A stretch of 64,000 nucleotides of DNA, from NCBI GenBank assembly GCA_964471535.1, contig CAYYHA010000003.1, positions 1 through 64,000 on the forward strand, read 5' to 3'. The stretch comes from CAYYHA01 sp964471535 (GTDB lineage Bacteria; Myxococcota; Myxococcia; SLRQ01). Positions within the stretch are counted from its first letter, which is position 1. The number at the start of each line of letters is the position of its first letter. The position numbers and the translations under genes were made by a program. Below are positions 39,861-48,774 of this stretch, in pieces. Under the pieces are notes generated by a model, which made no database searches, was not told the DNA's origin, and worked only from the letters and a program-made list of their open reading frames with translations.

Positions 39861-41348
39861 TCAATGGAACCCGGAATGCTCGGCCGCCAGCGCCTCGGTC
39901 ACGTGACCGGCGGCGATGATCTCCGTGTAGACGTCGGCAGAGGGGCGGCGGATCCGGCGGCGAGCCGGATCGTCGTAGTCGACCTCCAGGAGCCCAAAGC
40001 GAGGGGCGTAGCCCTCGATCCATTCGAAGTTGTCGATCAGCGACCAATGGTAGTAGCCGCGTACGTCGATCCCCGCCGCCCGCACCGCATCGAGCACCTG
40101 CAGGTGAGCGACCAGGAAGGCGGCGCGCTTGGTATCCGCGGCGTCGGCGATCCCGTTCTCGGTGATGCGCAGCGGAAGCCCATAGCGGGTGGCGCGTTCG
40201 AGCACTTGGCGTAGCCCCTCGGGGTAGATCTCCCAGCCCAGATCGTTCTTGGGCACCTCGGGATCCGGGTTGTCGTAGAAGTCGATGGCCAGCCGCACCC
40301 CCTCGATCTCGGCGACCGGCCCTCGCACGAGATACCGGCTGTAGTAGTTGACCCCCAGCCAGTCGAGGTGCCCCGCCAGATCCGGATCGATGCGCTCGTC
40401 GGGACCCTCCACCTGCCCGTCGGCATCGAGGTCGACTGCGCCCTTCGTGAGGGCCGAAACGAAGAGATCGTTGAAGACGTAGTCGAGCTGCTCCGCGGCC
40501 TCCACATCCGAGGCATCCTCCGGATCGGCCGGCGTGAAGACCCGCCAGTGCTTGGCGATGCCAACCTCCGCCGCCCGCCCGTCGCCGTCGGCATCGTCGG
40601 TGTCGCGGGCGTGGATGGCGTCGTAGGCGCGGGCATGGGCGTAGGCCATGTTGTAGGCGGCGCGCACCGTGCGCCGTACCTGCAGCGTCTGCCCCGGCGG
40701 AAAGTATCCCGCCAGATAGGCGCCGACGAGCACGACGATTGGCTCGTTGATCGTCACCCACAGATCGACCTCGCCGCCGAACTCTTCGGCCATGTCGCCC
40801 GCGTACCGCGCGAAGGCCTCCACGATCGCCCCGCCCCCGATGGGGTCCTGGTCCTCCCCGGCCCAACCCTTCAGGCCCCCGTCGGGCGACTCGATGTCGT
40901 TCACCCAAGCGGGCAGCGTGAAGTGCTGCAGCGTCACCATGGGCGACAGCCCATGGGCCCGCGCTGCGGCCAGCATACGGTGGTAGTGCTCGATGGCCTG
41001 TGGGTCGTACTCGCCGGGGCGCGGTTCGATCTTCGCCCACTCGATGCCCATGCGGTAGGCGTTGTGGCCCATGGCCTCGGCCTCGGCGTAGTCGGCCTCG
41101 TAGAGCTCCCAGGCGTTCGGCCCGTCCAGGTTCGACTCACAGTCGGTGATGGTCTCGCCACCGCTGCGCTCGCCATCGCGCTTGTCCAGAACGCAGCGCC
41201 GCTCCCAGGCGGCCCAGTCACTGCTCGTGTTTCCGCCCTCGATCTGGAAGGCCGCGGTCGCGGTGCCCCACTCGAACGGGGGGACCGGCGGATCGGCCGG
41301 GCACCCGAGCCCTAGGAGGAGCAACAGACACGGCAGCACCCGCCGCAT
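39861..41348 (-). CDS. Glycoside hydrolase family 1 lipoprotein (beta-glucosidase-like)
   Basis: A 495-residue protein with a GH1 TIM barrel. The acid/base Glu is E202 in TINEP and the nucleophile E397 in ITENG; other family residues include the N-terminal EWGTATAAFQIEGG and MGHNAYRMGIEWAKIEPRPG. GH1 enzymes are usually cytoplasmic, but this one begins with a signal sequence and a lipobox (LLLGLGC, cysteine about residue 16), implying anchoring in the envelope, so that it could split oligosaccharides outside the cytoplasm. A six-residue Asp-rich segment (about 248-258) is an insertion. It follows a MopE-like lipoprotein on the same strand by eight bases. Confidence 0.9.
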   Translation of the reverse strand: MRRVLPCLLLLLGLGCPADPPVPPFEWGTATAAFQIEGGNTSSDWAAWERRCVLDKRDGERSGGETITDCESNLDGPNAWELYEADYAEAEAMGHNAYRMGIEWAKIEPRPGEYDPQAIEHYHRMLAAARAHGLSPMVTLQHFTLPAWVNDIESPDGGLKGWAGEDQDPIGGGAIVEAFARYAGDMAEEFGGEVDLWVTINEPIVVLVGAYLAGYFPPGQTLQVRRTVRAAYNMAYAHARAYDAIHARDTDDADGDGRAAEVGIAKHWRVFTPADPEDASDVEAAEQLDYVFNDLFVSALTKGAVDLDADGQVEGPDERIDPDLAGHLDWLGVNYYSRYLVRGPVAEIEGVRLAIDFYDNPDPEVPKNDLGWEIYPEGLRQVLERATRYGLPLRITENGIADAADTKRAAFLVAHLQVLDAVRAAGIDVRGYYHWSLIDNFEWIEGYAPRFGLLEVDYDDPARRRIRRPSADVYTEIIAAGHVTEALAAEHSGFH

Positions 41349-41356
41349 GCCCTTCC

Positions 41357-43165
41357 TCACTGGCAGACGCCCGCCTGGCAGGTCCCACCCGTTCCGCAGG
41401 GGCTGCCGTCGGGCGCATTCGTCCACGCGCTCGTGCTGCTCTGCGGCTCGCATACCTTGCATGGATTGTTGGGCTTCTGTGAGCCTGCGCGGCGAAATGC
41501 GCCGTTGATGTAGCAGCCGGCTTCACAGGACCCCTTGCCGTCGCAGACCATCCCAGTGCCGCAGCTGTTTCCCTCCGCCGCTCCGGCGTTTCCGACGCAG
41601 CTCCCGGCGCCGTCGCAGTGGTCCTGCACCGTGCAGGGGTTGCGGTCGTCGCAGGTCGCGCCGTCCGGCTGGGGCGTCGGCGTGTCCACGGCGACATCTG
41701 GGTCACAGTACCGGCAGGGACCCAACGGTTGGCCGGGCTGGAAGTAGGCCCCCTCGAAGAAGCAGCCCGGCTCACAGACGCCATCTACGCACACCGAGGC
41801 GGAACCGCAGGGGGTGCCGTCCGTGCGCGGGACGAAGGCATCGAAAGCCCGGTCGGGGTCGCAGACGTAGCACTCCTCGCTGACATACCCTTCGCGATAC
41901 CAGACTCCGGACACGTGACAGCCCCGGACGCACGCTCCGTCGATGCAGACCTCGTTGGCGCCGCAGGCGGTGCCATCGGGCTGCGCCCGGCGCTCACAGA
42001 CCCCGCCGATGCATTGTGCGGCGAGGCAGGGGTTGCCCTCATTGTCGCAGGGAGAGCCACAGGCGCCGCAGTGCTCCGCCGAGGTCTCGAGATCCACGCA
42101 GGCACCTCCGCAGCAGGAGAGCGTCTCACAGTTGAGGGCCGCGCCCGGAACATCGAGACCGTCGTCGGCCTCCCCATCGCAGTCCTCGTCGACGCCGTCG
42201 CAGAGGACCTCGGGCAGCGCGGGATCCACGAGCGGCGCGTGCAGCGGCTGGCAAACGAGGCTGCCCTCGCGACATCGCCACCGCCCCTCGGCGCAGAGCC
42301 CCGCTCTGCCCGTCATGCACGCAGTGCCCACCTGCGGATCGTCCTCGTCGGTCAGGCCATCACAGTCGTCGTCCCACCCATTGCATCGCTCCGGCTCCGG
42401 GGTGATGGCGCCGGCGCAGCGAGGGCGCTCGGGATCCTGGCAGTCGAGACTGCCCGCTCGGCAGCGGCCCACGCCGAGGGTCGGGTGATCGAGCCCGAGC
42501 CCATAGCACGCGGCGCCCGGCTCACAGCTCCCACACCCCTCGTCGATCTCGCCATCGCAGTCGTTGTCGAGACCGTCGGCCGCCGTCTGGCCTCCCTGAC
42601 AGCTCGCAAGCTCGCCTGGGAGGTAGTCGGGGCCATAGTCGCACTCCGCCCCGCAGCTCGGCCGCGTCGCGCCGGCGCACACGCCCCGCTGCTCGCACTC
42701 GACCGCCTGGGGGAGATCTTCGGGCTCGTCGGTGAGCCCATCGCAGTCGTCGTCGGCGCCGTTGCAGATCTCGCGGGCGGGGCCCACCTCCCACAGGCAG
42801 GGACCGAAGCGCCCGTGGACACAACGGCGCACGCCCGCGGTGCAGACGCCCACACCCACCTGCTCCGGCGAGGACAGCTCTGCGCAGGCGACTTCCGTCC
42901 CGTCCTCGCAGGGACACCCGAAGGCGGGCACCGAGCAGGGCGCACCGCCGTCAGGCGCGCCCCCATCGTCGCCCCCTCCATCCGGCAGGCCCGCGTCCCC
43001 GACCCCCGCATCGGGTGCCCTGCGCACGCAGACCCCGGCGACGCAGACCAGGCCGAGGAGGCAGCCACCGTCCTCGTTGCAGGGGAAGCCCTCCTGCTGC
43101 CGATCCACGCGAACGGCGCAGGCGCAGAGCGTCGCCAGGAGCAGGGCAAATGCAGCCCGAGCCAT
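41357..43165 (-). CDS. MopE-like Cys-rich lipoprotein
   Basis: A 602-residue protein with a signal sequence and a lipobox-like LCAC (cysteine about residue 14-16), a Gly/Asp linker, then a Cys-rich repeat domain. Four units carry the MopE-type motif, for example CNGADDDCDGLTDE, ADGLDNDCDGEIDE, CNGWDDDCDGLTDE and CDGVDEDCDGEADD, which resembles calcium- or metal-binding repeats of the MopE family. The C-terminal half has further Cys-rich units such as GCHVSGVWYREGYVSEECYVCDPD and CYINGAFRRAGSQKPNNPCKVC. It is presumably surface-exposed. A start at 43174 is also possible. It lies upstream of the GH1 lipoprotein in the same direction, eight bases apart. Confidence 0.75.
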   Translation of the reverse strand: MARAAFALLLATLCACAVRVDRQQEGFPCNEDGGCLLGLVCVAGVCVRRAPDAGVGDAGLPDGGGDDGGAPDGGAPCSVPAFGCPCEDGTEVACAELSSPEQVGVGVCTAGVRRCVHGRFGPCLWEVGPAREICNGADDDCDGLTDEPEDLPQAVECEQRGVCAGATRPSCGAECDYGPDYLPGELASCQGGQTAADGLDNDCDGEIDEGCGSCEPGAACYGLGLDHPTLGVGRCRAGSLDCQDPERPRCAGAITPEPERCNGWDDDCDGLTDEDDPQVGTACMTGRAGLCAEGRWRCREGSLVCQPLHAPLVDPALPEVLCDGVDEDCDGEADDGLDVPGAALNCETLSCCGGACVDLETSAEHCGACGSPCDNEGNPCLAAQCIGGVCERRAQPDGTACGANEVCIDGACVRGCHVSGVWYREGYVSEECYVCDPDRAFDAFVPRTDGTPCGSASVCVDGVCEPGCFFEGAYFQPGQPLGPCRYCDPDVAVDTPTPQPDGATCDDRNPCTVQDHCDGAGSCVGNAGAAEGNSCGTGMVCDGKGSCEAGCYINGAFRRAGSQKPNNPCKVCEPQSSTSAWTNAPDGSPCGTGGTCQAGVCQ

Positions 43166-43188
43166 GGGCCCCATTGTAGCCCGAGCCG

Positions 43189-44247
43189 TCACCACCGTCC
43201 CCCGACCGCCGCGAGGCCCCCTCCGGGCACCGGCAGCAAGCTGACCTGCAGCCTCGGGGCAGCGTCCTGTGCCTCGACCCACCAAAGTGTGAGCGCGCTC
43301 GCGGCGAGCACGCCGCCTGCGGCATAGAGGAGGTTCGCGGCCTGCGCGTCGCGCTCCACTTGGTCGGCGAAGGCCAACGCCTCGGCCTGATCGCGGAAGG
43401 AGCCGGGATCGCGCTCGTAGCGGAGCGCCCCGGACAGAGAACGCCAGCCGAAGTAGCCACCGGCCGCAAGCGCCGCGGCACCGGCTCCCCCGAGGACGTA
43501 GACCCAAGGCGACGGCCCGGCGGCAGGCGGCGGGTCCGGCATGGTGGGCTCGGGCGAGGGCCGAGGCAGAGCCGCCTTGGGAGGCGGCGGCGCCACCAGG
43601 CGCAGCGGCGCCCGTTCGTTGCCCAGCTGCGCCACCGGATAGCCGTAGGCGTTGTAGGCGGTCGCGAGCACCGAGGTGGAGCCCCCCGCAGGCAGGCGGA
43701 GGCGCCAGCGGCCTGGCCCCACCTGCTCGGCGGACCGAGGGGAAGCCTGCGCCGGGTCCACGGGATCGGCCCGCACCGCAACCGAAGCCACCTGTGCATC
43801 GGGATCGTCCACCAACACGTCGAGCGTGCCCTCCACCGCGTTCCACTGCGCGTCGAGATGCACGGCGAAGGCCTGGGCGAGCCGCCGGGCCTCGTCGAAG
43901 ACGGCGCGCACCTTGGGTGACAGATGCTTCGGTGGAGTCCAGCCAGGCTGGATCCGGAGCAGTTGCAGGAAAGCATCGCTGGCCTGCGCCTCACGCCCCA
44001 GGGCGACCAAGCAGTAGGCCCGGCGGGACAGGGCCTCCACCTTCTGCTCGGGCGTGGCGCGGGGATCGGTCGCGACACGGGCATAGCGCCGCGCGGCCTT
44101 TCCGTACTCCACCTCCTCGTAGAGGCGATTCGCCTGGCGAAGCACGCGTGCGGGCCCCAGGGCGCCCCCCCGTGCCTTGGGCTTGGCGAGCGCCAGCCCA
44201 CACGTCAGGCAGACGAGCCCCAGGATGCCCAGACGAACGACCCTCAC
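43189..44247 (-). CDS. Secreted/membrane protein with TPR-like N-domain
   Basis: A 352-residue protein, GTG start, with a signal peptide (residues 1-21, cleavage after ALA). The mature N-terminal part is helical and TPR-like (LRQANRLYEEVEYGKAARRYARVATDP, VEALSRRAYCLVALGREAQASDAFLQLLRIQPGW). Then comes a beta-rich domain (about 130-220), a Pro-rich segment (PPPPKAALPRPSPEPTMPDPPP) and two membrane segments (about 250-272 and 310-330). It might couple an extracytoplasmic TPR module to an envelope complex. I do not recognise a family. Its stop lies 24 bases before the MopE-like gene, so they may be co-transcribed. Confidence 0.6.
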   Translation of the reverse strand: MRVVRLGILGLVCLTCGLALAKPKARGGALGPARVLRQANRLYEEVEYGKAARRYARVATDPRATPEQKVEALSRRAYCLVALGREAQASDAFLQLLRIQPGWTPPKHLSPKVRAVFDEARRLAQAFAVHLDAQWNAVEGTLDVLVDDPDAQVASVAVRADPVDPAQASPRSAEQVGPGRWRLRLPAGGSTSVLATAYNAYGYPVAQLGNERAPLRLVAPPPPKAALPRPSPEPTMPDPPPAAGPSPWVYVLGGAGAAALAAGGYFGWRSLSGALRYERDPGSFRDQAEALAFADQVERDAQAANLLYAAGGVLAASALTLWWVEAQDAAPRLQVSLLPVPGGGLAAVGGRW

Positions 44248-44322
44248 CGGGCCACCTTACCAAACACCTGCGAGGGGCCGTCCACGCCCCCTGCCGCCCC
44301 GGTCCTGCCGGGGCGAGCGCGG

Positions 44323-44784
44323 CTAGGGCCCCTCTTCGCCGAGTTCCGCCTCGTCCTCACCGGGCTCGACGTCCAAGGGGTCCGGCGGCGGCGGGGCTTC
44401 GAGGTTGACCAGCCATTCGTCAATCTCGTAGCGCACCACCTGAGCAACGACCGCCGGATCCTTGCGCGCCATCGCCTCCACGGCGCGCTTCGGTGTCTCG
44501 GCGGGCACGACGATCATGGCCCCCTTCTTCTCCCGGAGCTGTCCCGCGAGGAGGATCTTCCGCTCCTCGGCCAACTTCCGCCAGTACGCGAGGCTCTCCT
44601 TCATTCCGGGCTGACGCGAGTAGCTGCGACCATAGTCGTACTGCATGCCCGGCTCGAGGAAGACCACCCACTGCCGCCGGGGACGGCGGAGGAGCGCCGA
44701 GCGCGCCCATGCGGTGAAGGCGCCCCCCAGAAAGAGTCCGAGGAGCAGCGAAACGAGGATGAGACGTGCGCGTCGCTTCCACAT
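44323..44784 (-). CDS. Membrane-anchored YciI-like protein
   Basis: A 153-residue protein. Residues about 6-26 form a transmembrane segment (LILVSLLLGLFLGGAFTAWA) that looks like a signal anchor. The remaining domain resembles the YciI fold (small ferredoxin-like alpha/beta): a strand with VVFLEPGMQYD, a helix ESLAYWRKLAEERKILLAGQL, KGAMIVVPAETPKRAVEAMARKDPAVVAQVV and YEIDEWLV. YciI proteins are normally soluble and of uncertain function, so the anchor is unusual. The acidic C-terminus (EPGEDEAELGEEGP) is unconserved. Single gene. Confidence 0.6.
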   Translation of the reverse strand: MWKRRARLILVSLLLGLFLGGAFTAWARSALLRRPRRQWVVFLEPGMQYDYGRSYSRQPGMKESLAYWRKLAEERKILLAGQLREKKGAMIVVPAETPKRAVEAMARKDPAVVAQVVRYEIDEWLVNLEAPPPPDPLDVEPGEDEAELGEEGP

Positions 44785-44936
44785 GCCGCCAGGGTGTAGC
44801 AAAAGCGCACGGCCAGGAGAACCGCGCCCCGCCCTGCCGGCAGCGATCCGCGGGTCGTGCCCCGCGCAGCGGCCCATCCGCCGCCCGACGCCCCTCACAG
44901 CGCTTTGGCCGGCGTGGCTGCCCCGGCGCCGTGCGC

Positions 44937-46274
44937 TCAGGCGAAGCGCTCCACGATGCGCGCGGCCGCCTCCTGTGCTTCGTCGAGTACCCGAGCCTCG
45001 TCGAGCGTGGTGAGGACGCCCTCGTCTAGGACCACCTCGCCATCGATGAGCACCGTGCGTACGTCGCTGCCGTGCGCGGCGTAAACGAGCCGGCTGTACA
45101 CATCCTCACCGGCGGGCAGCGCGTGTGGGCAGTGAAGATCGAGGATCGCCACGTCGGCGCGCTTCCCCGGCTCGAGAGAGCCGATGGATGCCTCGAGCCC
45201 CAGTGCACGGGCCCCCCCCAGGGTGGCCATCTCGAAGACCTCTTGGGCGGAGAGCCCTGCCGGCCCCACGCGCGGAAGGTGAATGAGCGCCGCCAGACGC
45301 ATCTCCACCCACGCATCGAGGTTGTTGTTGCACGGCGCCCCGTCCGCGCCCAGGGAGATGTGCGCGCCCATCCGCAAGAGCTCGGGAATCTTCGCGAATC
45401 CGCTCGCAAGCTTCAGATTGCTCGATGGGCAGTGCGCAATGTGTGTGCCCGTGTCCGCGAGGATCCGCTTCTCCCGGGCCGTCAGCCAGATGCAGTGCGC
45501 CAACACCGTGTCCTCACCGCTCATCCCGAGCCCGTGGAGATAGGCGACGTTGTCCTCGCCGCAGCGCTCGCGCACCGCCTCGATCTCGTTTTGGTTCTCC
45601 GAGGCGTGCGTGTGGATGCGCAGCCCATTGGCTCGGGCACGGGCGACGACCTCGCGGAGCAGCGGCTCGGTGCAAGAGAGCACGAAGCGGGGCGCATAGG
45701 CGTAGCGCAGCCGTCCTCCGGCCTGCTCGTGCCACCGCTCGGCCAGCGCGTCACTCTCGGCCAGGGACGCCTCGGTGCTCTCGCGTAGGCCCGCGGGAAC
45801 ACCGCGGGTGACGTCCATCATCGCCTTGCCGCAGGTGAGCCGGAATCCCGCCTCCGCCGCCGCCTCGAAAATCGCATCGGTGTGGTGCACGGTGCCCATG
45901 TCGAGGCAGGCGGTGGTGCCGCCGCGGATCAGCTCGGCGAGCCCGAGGCGGGCGCTCGCCTTCAGGCTCTCGAAGGTATGCGCACCCTCGAAGGGCCAGA
46001 TGCGCTCCCGCAGCCAGTCGAGCAGCTCCAGCCCGTCGGCATGGCCGCGAAACAATGTCTGACAAAGATGGACATGGCTCTGCACCAAACCGGGGATGAC
46101 GATCCGCCCCGTACAGTCGATCCGTCGTGCCGAGGCTGCCTCGCGGCGCTGCGCTTTCGTGAGTTCCCCGACCGCGACGATCACACCGTTGCGAACCCAG
46201 AGGTCACCCGCGAGAACGCGGCGCTGCGCATCCATGGTGACCAGCGTTCCGCCGGTGAGGAGCAGCTCACTCAT
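44937..46274 (-). CDS. Amidohydrolase of the 5'-deoxyadenosine/SAH deaminase (MtaD/ATZ) type
   Basis: A 445-residue metal-dependent amidohydrolase. The TIM-barrel metal ligands are visible: HVHL in VIPGLVQSHVHLCQTLFRG, the His in LRIHTHASENQNEI, VLAHCIWL and the Asp in LGADGAPCNNNLDAW. The motif IPGLVQSHVH with the YLHGLGMSGEDTVLAHC sequence is typical of the deaminase group acting on methylthioadenosine, S-adenosylhomocysteine or 5'-deoxyadenosine, though substrate cannot be proven. It starts with an ATGA overlap with the cytidine deaminase stop, so the two deaminases form an operon for nucleoside salvage. Confidence 0.88.
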   Translation of the reverse strand: MSELLLTGGTLVTMDAQRRVLAGDLWVRNGVIVAVGELTKAQRREAASARRIDCTGRIVIPGLVQSHVHLCQTLFRGHADGLELLDWLRERIWPFEGAHTFESLKASARLGLAELIRGGTTACLDMGTVHHTDAIFEAAAEAGFRLTCGKAMMDVTRGVPAGLRESTEASLAESDALAERWHEQAGGRLRYAYAPRFVLSCTEPLLREVVARARANGLRIHTHASENQNEIEAVRERCGEDNVAYLHGLGMSGEDTVLAHCIWLTAREKRILADTGTHIAHCPSSNLKLASGFAKIPELLRMGAHISLGADGAPCNNNLDAWVEMRLAALIHLPRVGPAGLSAQEVFEMATLGGARALGLEASIGSLEPGKRADVAILDLHCPHALPAGEDVYSRLVYAAHGSDVRTVLIDGEVVLDEGVLTTLDEARVLDEAQEAAARIVERFA

Positions 46275-46720
46275 CGCTTCCGCTTGTCCAAGAGGTGCGC
46301 CCGGTTGAAGCGAAAGGGCAGGAGATCCTTGAGGCGAACTCGGATCCGCTCCCCTTGCGTGTTCGCAAGGAGGATGGGCAGGTCGTCGGCAAACTCCACG
46401 AGCGCCTGCAGGCAGATCCCGCAGGGCGGCGATGGCGGGCTCGTCTCGGTCAGCACGGCGCAGTGGGTGAAGCGCGTGTAGCCGGCGCTGACAGCCGCCG
46501 CGAGCGCCGAGCGCTCGCCGCAGAGGCAGAGCCCATAGGAGGCGTTCTCGACGTTGCAGCCGCCGAAGATGGTCCCGTCCTCGCAACGCAGAGCCGCGCC
46601 CACTCGGAACTCGGAGTAGGGTGCGTAGGCGTTCTCCCGCGCGCGCATGGCCGCCTCGACGAGCGCCTCCTCGATCTCTTCGCGGGCCCGCCTCTGTTCA
46701 CCGACGCTCTTGGTCGCCAT
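46271..46720 (-). CDS. cdd: Cytidine deaminase
   Basis: A 149-residue zinc deaminase converting cytidine/deoxycytidine to uridine/deoxyuridine. Signature elements: AYAPYSEFRVGAAL, GGCNVENASYGLCLCGERSALAAA with the catalytic Glu (CGE for the usual HAE or CAE), and SPPCGICLQALVEF with the two zinc cysteines. The first ATG has no Shine-Dalgarno. Instead TACGAT (46733-46728) lies seven bases before it, with TTGCCC (46756-46751) 17 bases further on, pointing to a leaderless mRNA. It is divergent from prfA, only 66 bases away. Confidence 0.93.
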   Translation of the reverse strand: MATKSVGEQRRAREEIEEALVEAAMRARENAYAPYSEFRVGAALRCEDGTIFGGCNVENASYGLCLCGERSALAAAVSAGYTRFTHCAVLTETSPPSPPCGICLQALVEFADDLPILLANTQGERIRVRLKDLLPFRFNRAHLLDKRKR

Positions 46721-46727
46721 TCGGCGA

Positions 46728-46756
46728 ATCGTACCCTCGCGTCTGCATGTGGGCAA
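46728..46756 (-). promoter_or_regulatory. Candidate leaderless promoter of cdd
   Basis: Minus strand: -35 TTGCCC (46756-46751), 17-base spacer, -10 TACGAT (46733-46728), each four of six matches. The ATG follows seven bases after the -10, so RNA would start at or beside the first codon. Its -35 overlaps that of the divergent prfA promoter. Confidence 0.5.
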
Positions 46757-46779
46757 TTCTCCTTGGCCTGTCGTATAGA
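46750..46779 (+). promoter_or_regulatory. Candidate leaderless promoter of prfA
   Basis: Plus strand: -35 TGGGCA (46750-46755), 18-base spacer, -10 TATAGA (46774-46779); the ATG at 46787 is seven bases later and no Shine-Dalgarno is present. The -35 shares bases with the divergent cdd promoter. Confidence 0.45.
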
Positions 46780-46786
46780 AGCGGCC

Positions 46787-47875
46787 ATGCCCTCCCTGGT
46801 GGATCGACTGACGGACGTCGAGGCGCGATTCGAAGCGCTGACGGAACGGATGAGCGACCCTTCCGTCGCCGCGAACCCATCTGAATACCGGAAGGTGGCC
46901 AAGGAGCGCGCGGCACTCGAGGAGGTGGTGGCGGCCTTTCGTGACTACAAGCGGGTGCAAAGCGAACTCGCGGAAAGTCGAGCGCTGGCCGAGGAGAGCG
47001 ACGATCCGGAGATGCGCGCGCTCGCGAAGGAGGAGGTGCAGCGCCTCGAGGAGGAAGACGCACGCCTCGAGGAGCGGCTGAAGCTCCTGCTGCTGCCCAA
47101 GGATCCCAACGACGAGAAGAACGTGATCCTCGAGATCCGAGCGGGCACCGGTGGAGAGGAAGCGGCACTCTTCGCCGGTGACCTGATGCGCATGTATCTG
47201 CGCTACGCCGAGCGGAAGGGATGGAAGACGGAAATCCTCTCTCTCTCGGAGAGCGACCGAGGTGGGGTGAAGGAAGCCATCATTCGCATCGAGGGAGAGG
47301 GGGTCTACAGCGCGCTGAAGTTCGAGTCCGGCGTGCACCGGGTACAGCGCGTCCCCGAAACCGAATCTCAGGGGCGCATCCACACCTCGGCCGCGACCGT
47401 CGCAGTCATGCCCGAGGCCGAGGAAGTGGACCTGCAGATCGACCCGAGCGATCTCCGCATCGACGTCTTCCGAGCCAGCGGGCCAGGGGGGCAGAGTGTG
47501 AACACCACCGATTCGGCGGTGCGCATCACCCACATCCCCACCGGCATCACCGTCTCGATGCAGGACGAGAAGAGCCAGCACAAGAACAAGGCCAAGGCGA
47601 TGCAGGTACTGCGGACCCGACTCCTCGAGGCGGAGAAGGCCAAGCAAGAAGCGGAGCGCTCCGAGCTGCGCCGTACGATGGTCGGCAGCGGCGACCGCTC
47701 CGACAAGATCCGCACCTACAACTTCCCGCAGGACCGGCTCACCGACCACCGCATCGGGCTGACGCGGCACAACCTCGATGCCGTGCTCGACGGCGACCTC
47801 GACGAGATCGTGACGGCGTGCCGCACCTACTTCCAAGCCAAGATGCTGGAGGAAGCGGAGCGAGAGGGGGCGTGA
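46787..47875 (+). CDS. prfA: Peptide chain release factor 1
   Basis: A 362-residue class I release factor that reads UAA and UAG and triggers peptidyl-tRNA hydrolysis. Domain 1 helices span the first 100 residues; the codon-recognition region includes PET near FESGVHRVQRVPETESQGRIHTS; the catalytic GGQ is in RASGPGGQSVNTTDSAVRITH. The C-terminus ends in the usual helix YFQAKMLEEAE. Its stop overlaps prmC (GTGA). The anti-codon tripeptide expected for RF1 (PxT) is PET here, consistent with RF1 rather than RF2. Confidence 0.97.
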   Translation: MPSLVDRLTDVEARFEALTERMSDPSVAANPSEYRKVAKERAALEEVVAAFRDYKRVQSELAESRALAEESDDPEMRALAKEEVQRLEEEDARLEERLKLLLLPKDPNDEKNVILEIRAGTGGEEAALFAGDLMRMYLRYAERKGWKTEILSLSESDRGGVKEAIIRIEGEGVYSALKFESGVHRVQRVPETESQGRIHTSAATVAVMPEAEEVDLQIDPSDLRIDVFRASGPGGQSVNTTDSAVRITHIPTGITVSMQDEKSQHKNKAKAMQVLRTRLLEAEKAKQEAERSELRRTMVGSGDRSDKIRTYNFPQDRLTDHRIGLTRHNLDAVLDGDLDEIVTACRTYFQAKMLEEAEREGA

Positions 47876-48774
47876 GCTCGAGTTCCTCCGAGCGACGGCT
47901 CTGGCGTCTGAAGGATGCGCTCCTGTGGACCGCCTCGCGGTTCGAGCGGGCCGGCTTCGATTCCCCGCGCCTCGATGCGGAGGTCCTGCTGGCTCACGTA
48001 CTCGGCTGCGACCGCGTGCGCTTGTACATGGACTACGAGCGCCCTCTCGATGCCGATGAACGCGCCGCCTACCGGGCGCTGGTCCGCCGCCGCCTGGCGG
48101 GGGAGCCGGTCGCCTACCTGGTTGGATTCAAGGAGTTCTGGTCCCGCCGCTTCCAGGTGGACCGCCGGGTCCTCGTGCCCCGTCCAGAGACCGAGCACCT
48201 GGTCGAGGCCGCCTTGGAGCGCATCCCACCGGACGCACCCGCTCGGGTCCTCGATCTGTGCAGTGGCAGCGGCTGTGTGGGCATCACCGTGGCCCTCGAG
48301 CGTCCCCTGGCGACGGTGGTCGGCGTGGATCTGAGCGCGGCTGCCTGTGAGGTGGCGCGGGAGAACGCGCAGGCTCTGGGGGCGAAGAACTACCAGCAGC
48401 TCGAGGGCGACCTCTATGCACCCTGCGAGGGCTCTTTCCACCTCGTGACCGCCAACCCACCGTATGTGGCACACGGCGACCCGCAGCTCGACCCGGCTGT
48501 GGCCCGGTACGAGCCCGAGGTGGCGCTCTTCGCCGGGTCGGATGGGCTTCGGGTCCTGCGGCGGATCGTGGCGGGTGCTCCGGCGCACATCGAACCGGGC
48601 GGGTGGCTTCTCTTGGAGCATGGACCGGCACAGGACGAGGCGCTGCGCACGCTGCTTCGTGACTGGGAGGAGGTCACGACCCGCTCCGATCTCGCGGGCC
48701 GCCCGCGCATCACCGCCGCCCGGCGGCCGGCGGCGGGCGCTGCCCGGCAAGACCCTGGAGAGGAGGCGCACTGA
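47872..48774 (+). CDS. prmC: Release factor glutamine methyltransferase PrmC
   Basis: A 300-residue AdoMet-dependent enzyme that methylates the GGQ glutamine of release factors. The N-terminal helical domain (about 1-110) precedes the methyltransferase core, with the AdoMet loop VLDLCSGSGCVGITVA and the catalytic NPPY in TANPPYVAH. The GTG start overlaps the prfA stop by four bases, a common operon arrangement that links the enzyme to its substrate. Ends in a variable charged tail. Confidence 0.96.
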   Translation: MSSSSSERRLWRLKDALLWTASRFERAGFDSPRLDAEVLLAHVLGCDRVRLYMDYERPLDADERAAYRALVRRRLAGEPVAYLVGFKEFWSRRFQVDRRVLVPRPETEHLVEAALERIPPDAPARVLDLCSGSGCVGITVALERPLATVVGVDLSAAACEVARENAQALGAKNYQQLEGDLYAPCEGSFHLVTANPPYVAHGDPQLDPAVARYEPEVALFAGSDGLRVLRRIVAGAPAHIEPGGWLLLEHGPAQDEALRTLLRDWEEVTTRSDLAGRPRITAARRPAAGAARQDPGEEAH

